Below, piece after piece: positions 57,521 through 64,000 of a stretch of 64,000 bases of DNA; the stretch's first letter is position 1, and each line of letters begins with the position of its first letter. This stretch comes from Prevotellaceae bacterium (GTDB lineage Bacteria; Bacteroidota; Bacteroidia; Bacteroidales; UBA932), in the NCBI GenBank assembly GCA_031258195.1, contig JAIRNF010000039.1, positions 62,001 through 126,000 on the forward strand, read 5' to 3'. The position numbers and the translations under genes were made by a program. A model generated the notes under the pieces. It did not search any database and was not told the origin of the DNA. It saw only the letters and a program-made list of their open reading frames with translations.

Positions 57521-58057
57521 TTAGGCTTTTTGTACATCCTCTTTGTATGCGGTTTCAATCTTAGCTTTCTTCTTTTTCCAAGGTTTATAAACTGATAGCG
57601 GAATGTAAAGCAGTAAAAATGCAAGCTGTATAATTCCCCAAATGTTGGTCATCTGGCTATTGTGGATAAAATGCAGGTCGCTAAAAGCCGCATCTCTTAG
57701 CCTGTCGGCTATTTCAACATTTCCGTTTAACCATACGCCCAAAAAGAATGTTCCGAAAAGCATTTGAGCAACCGTAAGTATCCATTTAACTGTTAACCAG
57801 CGGTGTTTAAAGAGTCCCCAGTTTGTCCAGATACCATAAATAATACCGGTTAGAAGGCAGCCGTTAGCTCCCACAATAACAACCCAGTCGTCTATTATTT
57901 GTAGCATACGTACCTTCATGTATAGCTCATCGCCCGTTTTAGGAGAGGCAATATACTGTCCCAGTATTAGCGCAATTGCACCGCATATCCACATTATGGC
58001 AAAAAGTAGATGGAAAGTCTTAAGTAGTTTGACTCCGTTTGGTTTTAGCTTTTTCAT
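57521..58057 (-). CDS. DUF2269-like membrane protein
   Basis: 'KLLKTFHLLFAIMWICGAIALI'; four TM segments. Confidence 0.6.
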   Translation of the reverse strand: MKKLKPNGVKLLKTFHLLFAIMWICGAIALILGQYIASPKTGDELYMKVRMLQIIDDWVVIVGANGCLLTGIIYGIWTNWGLFKHRWLTVKWILTVAQMLFGTFFLGVWLNGNVEIADRLRDAAFSDLHFIHNSQMTNIWGIIQLAFLLLYIPLSVYKPWKKKKAKIETAYKEDVQKA

Positions 58058-58116
58058 AGCATGATTTTTTGATCATTATATTCTTGAATCACTTGAATCA
58101 TCAAGCCTTAAACCCT

Positions 58117-59508
58117 CTAAACATTATTGCCGCTTCCTCTTGCCATAGAGGTATATACCCCAAACGCACAGAGTACGGCAAAGATAATGAAGGTAACGTG
58201 TATTACGTTCATCAGCTCTGCGCTTACTTCGGGCGTTATGGCTTGTTTGCCGATGATAATAGAAATGATCATCGTTGTTATCCCCATGCTGAACGCCTGT
58301 CCTGTAAGCCTCATCGTACCTGTTGTTGCCGAAGCCATACTGTAGTATCTTTTCTCAACAGACCCCATAATAGCGTTGGTATTAGGCGATGAGAATGCGG
58401 CAAAACCTACGCCCAGTGAGCTAAGCATTACTAGTATCACAGAAATAGGCGTTGTAGGCGATATAAACCATGCGATGGCAAGTAGGATTACTGTAATGAG
58501 TGCCATTCCGCCCGATGCAAGGTAGCGCGGTTGTATTTTATCCGACAGCTTGCCAGCCAAAGGCGATAGCACTGCTTGTATGGCAGGCTGTACAATTAGC
58601 ACTAATCCTGCCGTTCGTGGGTCTAGCCCTTTAACTTCCTGCAAGTACAAGCTTATCAAAAATCCTATCGGAAAGGTTGCGGCATAGTTGATAAGCGCTG
58701 CTGTCGACGACATTCGGAAAACTTTATTTCCAAAGAGGAAATTGACGTTGAAAACGGGGTACTTCTCCTTATGCTCGCGCTTTACGAATACCATAAATAG
58801 TATTGCCGAAGCAACAATCAGCCCTATACCCAGTATTTGCGGGAGTATGGTTAATCCGTAGATAAGCGCCATAATAGCCAGCCCGTAAATAATAGAGCCT
58901 CGCATATCAAACGGTTCGCCTTTAGCCTCCGCCCAGCGGTCTTTCATTACTACAAATGAGCCGATAAGCGAAAGCAACGCAATACCTGCCGTAATAGTAA
59001 AAATATACTCCCAGCCCAGCCCTTGGGTAATAAATCCCCCGAACGAAGGTCCTGCCGCTGCTGCCAGATAAACCGTTGCAGCGTTTATACCCATTGCCAC
59101 TCCACGTTCTTTAGGCGCAAAAACCGATGAGATAATAGCCATGCTGGTGCTGAATATCATTGCGCTGCCAACACCCTGTAAAGCACGAAGGATAATTAGA
59201 GATGTGCCGTTAAAGGCATATCCGCAGAAGATGGTGGCGATAGTAAAAACACCTAATCCTATCATATAAACGTTGCGCTTACCCCAGATATCGGCGAGCC
59301 TACCGAACGGAACTTGAAGTATAGCCGACGATAGAAGATAGGCGGTAAGTATCCAACTTTGCTGTACGCTGTGTAAGCTAAAGTCGCGGGCAATGTGGGG
59401 TAATGCAAGGTTGATAGACGAACCCATAAACGGCACTAACGACGATGATAGGCACACAACCAGCAGTACCCAGTTTTTATATGTTTTTGAAGATGTATCT
59501 ATTGGCAT
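58117..59508 (-). CDS. MFS transporter (DHA2-like drug efflux)
   Basis: 'SSSLVPFMGSSINLALPHIARDFSL', 'FGRLADIWGKRNVYMIG', 'APKERGVAMGINAATVYLAAAAGPSFGGFI'. Confidence 0.92.
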   Translation of the reverse strand: MPIDTSSKTYKNWVLLVVCLSSSLVPFMGSSINLALPHIARDFSLHSVQQSWILTAYLLSSAILQVPFGRLADIWGKRNVYMIGLGVFTIATIFCGYAFNGTSLIILRALQGVGSAMIFSTSMAIISSVFAPKERGVAMGINAATVYLAAAAGPSFGGFITQGLGWEYIFTITAGIALLSLIGSFVVMKDRWAEAKGEPFDMRGSIIYGLAIMALIYGLTILPQILGIGLIVASAILFMVFVKREHKEKYPVFNVNFLFGNKVFRMSSTAALINYAATFPIGFLISLYLQEVKGLDPRTAGLVLIVQPAIQAVLSPLAGKLSDKIQPRYLASGGMALITVILLAIAWFISPTTPISVILVMLSSLGVGFAAFSSPNTNAIMGSVEKRYYSMASATTGTMRLTGQAFSMGITTMIISIIIGKQAITPEVSAELMNVIHVTFIIFAVLCAFGVYTSMARGSGNNV

Positions 59509-59820
59509 AGCTTATGTTTAATCTAATAAGCAAATGTACCAATTCTTTGATATTGTCTTTTAAGTAATATTCAATTATTCGATCTGATACATATTTAAGG
59601 TCGCTTTCATATTCATCTGATACGCATAATATGCAGTTTCCATATTTATCATATAAGTAACGATACCAATGTATGGGATGGCTGTTTCTGACCGTTTCTA
59701 TGTGTTCAATAATCAATAGCCGTTTCATAATACATATCATTTATTATAAAGATATTATATCTTTGGCAAGAAGCATGATAAATTTTCTAAAATTATTATC
59801 TTTATTAAAAAATATCCGTT

Positions 59821-60744
59821 ATGAGAAAAATAGCGATTATTCTAATAGCAATGCTTCTTGTGTGGGCAAATGCTTTACTGGCACAGGGCGCTTATACCTA
59901 CAAAGTAGGCGAGTACGAGGTTATACTGCTCCCGGAAGGGCAGCAAACAAGCAAGCCAAGCGTACTTATTGGAGCAACGCCGGAAATGCTTACCGAGACC
60001 ATGTCCGATGGTACTTATATATCGGCGGTAAATGCTTTTCTGGTAAAAACACCGCAGGCGAATATACTGGTAGATACAGGCTACGGACATAAGCTATTGG
60101 AGAATCTGGCTTCGGTCGGGGTTTCGCCGGAAGATATCGATCAGGTTCTTTTGACCCATATGCATCGCGATCACATAGGCGGGCTACTACTCGACGGTAA
60201 GGCGGCTTTCCCCAATGCAACGCTTAGCATTTCTACGCCGGAGGCGGCTTACTGGACTAGCAAGGAGATAATGAACAGTATGCCTGAAAACCGTAGAGGC
60301 GGATTCCAAGCAGCACAAAAAGCTGTAAATATATACGAACGGGAAGCCGGGTTTATGGATTTTGAACCGTTGGATATAGAAGACTCATTGCTGGATTATG
60401 TGAAGATGAGCGATGGCTATGCGATGCCGAAAGTAGATGGTGTTACGGGCTATAAAGCGTTTGGGCACACGCCGGGGCATACGATGTATATGGTGGAATC
60501 GAAGGGCGAGAAGCTCTTAATTTGGGCAGATCTTACGCATGTTATGCCTATCCAGATGCCCTATCCCGAAATATCGGTAACGTATGATGTTGATCCGAAG
60601 ATGGCGGCAGAGAGCCGTAAAAAAGTGTTGGAGTTTGTAACTATCAATAAAATTCCTATAGCCGGTATGCACATTGCATATCCTGCAATAGGCAATGTAG
60701 AAGGATACGGAAAGGCGTATAGGTTTATACCGGTATCGAACTAG
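59821..60744 (+). CDS. Secreted MBL-fold metallohydrolase
   Basis: Signal peptide; 'DQVLLTHMHRDHIGGLLLDGKAAFPNA', 'GHTPGHTMYMVE'. Confidence 0.92.
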   Translation: MRKIAIILIAMLLVWANALLAQGAYTYKVGEYEVILLPEGQQTSKPSVLIGATPEMLTETMSDGTYISAVNAFLVKTPQANILVDTGYGHKLLENLASVGVSPEDIDQVLLTHMHRDHIGGLLLDGKAAFPNATLSISTPEAAYWTSKEIMNSMPENRRGGFQAAQKAVNIYEREAGFMDFEPLDIEDSLLDYVKMSDGYAMPKVDGVTGYKAFGHTPGHTMYMVESKGEKLLIWADLTHVMPIQMPYPEISVTYDVDPKMAAESRKKVLEFVTINKIPIAGMHIAYPAIGNVEGYGKAYRFIPVSN

Positions 60745-60830
60745 CGGAACAACGATGGGGTAAAGATTTTGTAAAGAGTAAGCATTCTTTATTTTGCTTT
60801 TAAGCTTTTAATCAAATATTATTACCAAAA

Positions 60831-61464
60831 ATGAAAAGAATATTTTTCATAACTACATCGGTGATACTGCTGGCATCGTGTAAAAGCAATACAACAGAAC
60901 AAAAAATGGAACAAACAAACAATCGTCCCGAAATTGAGACAACAAGGGTAGAGTGGAACGGTTCAAGCAAATAGATCCACGCAGCATACAAGATAACGTT
61001 ATACGTCTAATTGGAGAGGATTGGATGCTAATTACAGCGGGTAAGGCTGATATTTACAACACAATGACCGCCAACTGGGGTATGATGGGCGAGCTATGGA
61101 ATAAGCATGTGGCTGCTGTTATGATTCGCGATATACATACCAGCTTATAGAAAAGAACGATACCTATACGCTCAGCTTCTTTACGCGCGATCATCGCCCT
61201 GCATGGCGGCTGCTAGGAACCAAGTCGGGGCGTGATGGCAATAAGATTGCAGAGTCGGGCTTAACACCGATGGAGTTGGAGTCTGGCGATATCAGCTTTA
61301 CGGAAGCTCGTATGATTATCGAATGCCGTAAGTTTTATGCCGAACCGTTTAAAAAAGATTCGTTTGTAGATAAATCGGTGTACGATAGTGCCTATAACGA
61401 GGAGTACTCAACATCAATGCATACAATGTATATAGGCGAAATAGTAAGCGTTTGGATTAAGTAG
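60831..61464 (+). pseudogene. Flavin reductase-like lipoprotein, two frameshifts
   Basis: Pieces in three frames: MKRIFFITTSVILLASCKSN... / ERFKQIDPRSIQDNVIRLIGEDWMLITAGKADIYNTMTANWGMMGELWNKHVAAVMIR / RYTYQLIEKNDTYTLSFFTRDHRPAWRLLGTKSGRDGNKIAESGLTPMELESGDISFTEARMIIECRKFYAEP. Confidence 0.88.
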
Positions 61465-61469
61465 CGCTC

Positions 61470-62145
61470 GTGAGTGGCGAAAGTATAGCTAAGCTGAAAA
61501 TCCGAGCAAATTCGGATATGCTTATCCTTAGCAAACCCGTTGATATTAAAGATCTCGACGGGATTATCTATGATACGAAAATAGAGAAGCGAAAGTATGA
61601 TCTGATTTTTACATTTATCTTTTCAATAGCAGAATTTACAGACACTTTAAAAATTGTAATCGATAAAGATTTGCTAAACCCTAACGGGTACTTATATTTT
61701 TTATATCCTAAAAAGGGAAATAAGCAGTACAACGAGTACATTGGTCGTGATGATTTTTTTGGTCCGGCACAGATGAATGAGGAAGATGGCTATGTGAAGG
61801 ATAGCGCACTTAAGTTTAACAAGATGATATCGTTTAATGATGTATTTACTTGTATAGGGCTAAAGCATCTGGCAAAGAAACCCAAGAAATCGCTGCGGCC
61901 TAGCCAACGTGTAGAAGATTATATTGCACGTGTCCCCGATCTGCAAAAACATTTTGCAGAAAACCAAGAAGTGCGGGATGCTTTTAACCGCTTAACGCCC
62001 GGCTATCAGCGAGCGCGATTGGGCTCGATATGTATAAGGTGTTAAAACCGTAGAAACATCGGCAAAACGTTTAGCCGAAATGGAAAGCATCTTGAAACAG
62101 GGGTATAAAACCATAGATTTATATAGACGAGCGCAAAGGCAGTAG
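61470..62145 (+). pseudogene. YdeI/OmpD-associated-like protein, C-terminus frameshifted with an additional stop
   Basis: ORF ends 'DAFNRLTPGYQRARLGSICIRC*'; alternate frame reads ERDWARYV*GVKTVETSAKRLAEMESILKQGYKTIDLYRRAQRQ*. Confidence 0.82.
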
Positions 62146-62257
62146 TTTAATAGTATACAGCTTTGTAGCGGCAGGTAACGCTTCAAGCATACCATTAGCA
62201 GAGTACCTTCTGTAAGAAAGTTACTATGTAAATCGAACTATCTGCTACTTTTTGGTC

Positions 62258-62746
62258 TTACATTTTGCTGTTGGTGTAATACTTCTGCCTTAAATCATTT
62301 ATTAAATCGAAAAAGGTTTGCGGCTTCTTAAAGCTTTTATCTTCTGTACCATTAATAAAAGAATACTGCTTGCCCGACGCTGTGATAACCGAGAATTCTG
62401 TATCGGTGCCATCTACGGGTAGTCGGCTGTGGCCATTCTGTATCTTTTTAAAAAGAGCCAAGTCCAGCTTTGTCATCAGCGAATCTCATACGCTAGCGTC
62501 GGCGGCTATACCGTAGTGTCTACTTTCTTTCTGGATATATGGCGAGAAAGAATACGAGATGCTGTCTTGAGTAATGGATAGAATCTCAGAAAGCCATCCC
62601 ATACCTCCATAATGTTGATACTCTATTTTAACCACCTTTTCGAGAGGTTCGGGTTCGTTCGATTTTTTGCCTGGATTACTTTGGCAAGCGCCAAATAAGA
62701 CTAGAGACGCTATCATAAGCACATTGTTTAGGTAATGAATGTTCAT
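62258..62746 (-). pseudogene. Small lipoprotein interrupted by one in-frame TGA
   Basis: MNIHYLNNVLMIASLVLFGACQSN...HYGIAADASV*DSLMTKLDLALFKKIQNGHSRLPVDGTDTEFSVI..., same frame on both sides of TGA at 62486-62488. Confidence 0.85.
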
Positions 62747-62883
62747 TATTCACTTGTTTTACATAGTAGATGAAGTAAAGATAGAAATTCCATAAATAGG
62801 TAAGGATATTTGTAGAACAATTAACCGTTACAGCTGTTGGTAGATATTGTTGGATAGAATTATATACCAAATAAATCACTATT

Positions 62884-63312
62884 ATGAAAGCAACGTACAC
62901 AGCAGTTGCCACAAGTATAGGTGGTAGAGAAGGACATGTAAAGTCTGTAAGCGGAATTATTGATATGGATCTTCGCACTCCGCAAGAAATGGGCGGTAAA
63001 GGCGAAAAGGGCTCTAATCCGGAGGAGTTATTTGCGGCAGGTTATTCTGCCTGCTTTAATGGAGCGCTAAACCTTGCGGCACGTATGAAGCGTGTTGAGG
63101 CGGGCGAAACAAAAGTAACTGTTTCGGTTAGTTTTGGTAAGAGCGAAAGAAACGAAGACGGTTTTGAAATAGAAGCCAAGATTGAAGCTGAAATCCCCGG
63201 AGTATCTCAGGATATCGCGGATATGCTTGTAAAAAGAGCTCACGAACTCTACCCTTATTCTCGCGCTACAAGAGGAAATATCGATGTTGAATTAATCGCA
63301 AAGGTTATTTAA
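62884..63312 (+). CDS. Organic hydroperoxide resistance protein (Ohr/OsmC family)
   Basis: 'NPEELFAAGYSACFNGALNLAAR', 'MLVKRAHELYPYSRATRGNIDVEL'. Confidence 0.94.
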   Translation: MKATYTAVATSIGGREGHVKSVSGIIDMDLRTPQEMGGKGEKGSNPEELFAAGYSACFNGALNLAARMKRVEAGETKVTVSVSFGKSERNEDGFEIEAKIEAEIPGVSQDIADMLVKRAHELYPYSRATRGNIDVELIAKVI

Positions 63313-63330
63313 CCTAGCTATATATTCAGC

Positions 63331-63484
63331 TAAATAAAGAAACTGTTTAAAGAGCCTGTAAATCGTCATTCCGAGCATAGCGAGGAATCTTCTGAAAAGG
63401 AGCAGCGCCTTGAGTAAGGAGATGTCTCGCTACGTTTGACATGACGAAGAAAGCTACAAGTTTTTTAGGCAGTTTCTTTGTTTA
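63331..63484. repeat. MITE-like palindromic element, copy E
   Basis: Imperfect outer arms taaataaagaaactgtttaaagagcctg / caagttttttaggcagtttctttgttta; inner 'cgtcattccgagcatagcgaggaatct ... atgtctcgctacgtttgacatgacg'. Confidence 0.7.
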
Positions 63485-63507
63485 GCAAGATTTAGGTTTA
63501 ATAAAAC

Positions 63508-63746
63508 TTAATCGTAGTATTCAATTTCTTTGGCAACGTGCGGTATAGTACCGTCGAAGTTATGTTCTGTCTCTGTCCAGTTGCCCTGCCGGTCGTAAGT
63601 ATAGCGAGATATTTCTGATTGCAACGAGTGGTTAAGCAGCTTTTTCATTTCAACTATATTGCCTTTGTCGTCATAAGTATAGGTAATATGTCGTTCTATC
63701 TTTTCGTTGGCATCTGTTATTTTCAGATCGGCTGATCTACCCTCAT
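63508..63746 (-). pseudogene. YD-repeat-like protein, C-terminal remnant
   Basis: Reads EGRSADLKITDANEKIERHITYTYDDKGNIVEMKKLLNHSLQSEISRYTYDRQGNWTETEHNFDGTIPHVAKEIEYYD*; no start or N-terminal region before adjoining + strand MFS sequence. Confidence 0.7.
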
Positions 63747-63747
63747 T

Positions 63748-64000
63748 ATGGCAATACTTACGCTTGTTTTTCCGGCTAAAGAGTTGGGACGGGCAATGGG
63801 TATAAATGCTGCCGTAACCTATACGGCTTTAGCATTGGGTCCTTTATTTGGCGGGGTTATTATTACAAACATAGGCTGGGAGGGTGTGTTCGGACTCATC
63901 GCTCTACTTTCGCTTATTGCATGCGTCGGGTCATTCTTCGTGCTAAAAAAACGCTGGGCTGTAGCCAAGGGCGAGCCGTTCGATACGCAAGGCTCCGTGC
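63748..64000 (+). pseudogene. MFS (DHA2-like) transporter fragment lacking its N-terminus; runs off the window
   Basis: MAILTLVFPAKELGRAMGINAAVTYTALALGPLFGGVIITNIGWEGVFGLIALLSLIACVGSFFVLKKRWAVAKGEPFDTQGSV aligns with an internal segment of the 58117-59508 protein. Confidence 0.75.

Noticed and set aside
59477-59740. 87-aa minus-strand ORF between the MFS and MBL genes
   Set aside because: Overlaps the MFS start and has no recognised family; could be a small gene but the support is weak.
62258-62746. TGA read as tryptophan (alternative genetic code)
   Set aside because: rsgA ends in TGA and the other broken genes carry TAA and TAG as well, so pseudogenisation explains the data better.

Overview
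The window looks like Bacteroidota-type chromosomal DNA: moderately AT-rich, with many SPII lipoproteins, a TonB-dependent receptor, PD40/OmpA proteins and a BACON-like/carboxypeptidase-regulatory style of secreted protein. No rRNA, tRNA or CRISPR array was recognised. Main blocks: (1) about 1.8-12.8 kb, a surface-polysaccharide locus with a WecA/MraY-like initiator facing a compact minus-strand operon (ddl, wzx-like flippase, glycosyltransferases, EpsG-like polymerase, epimerase, unusual O-antigen ligase); (2) 14.0-16.7 kb, six tandem paralogous small lipoproteins after trpS, followed by a YiiX-like lipoprotein; (3) 18.2-21.4 kb, a probable metal (copper?) module of HMA protein, TonB receptor and small Cys/His protein; (4) 26.2-31.3 kb, a large HEFRH-containing putative metalloprotease/propeller/barrel protein and an OmpA-family protein; (5) 32.4-46.9 kb, housekeeping genes (efp, M16 protease, lemA operon, pgi, rsgA, mutS2, plsY); (6) 48.3-53.8 kb, three tandem PD40 paralogs, only one with an OmpA domain; (7) 55-64 kb, a decaying region. 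The strongest overall signal is at least ten genes broken by frameshifts, in-frame stops or internal deletion, while the longest ORFs are intact. A family of palindromic, MITE-like intergenic repeats is also present, including two copies with compensatory arm changes and two with an outer inverted repeat related to 'AGGCTGTCTAAAAAGTT'. All family calls come from reading motifs by eye; no database search was run.
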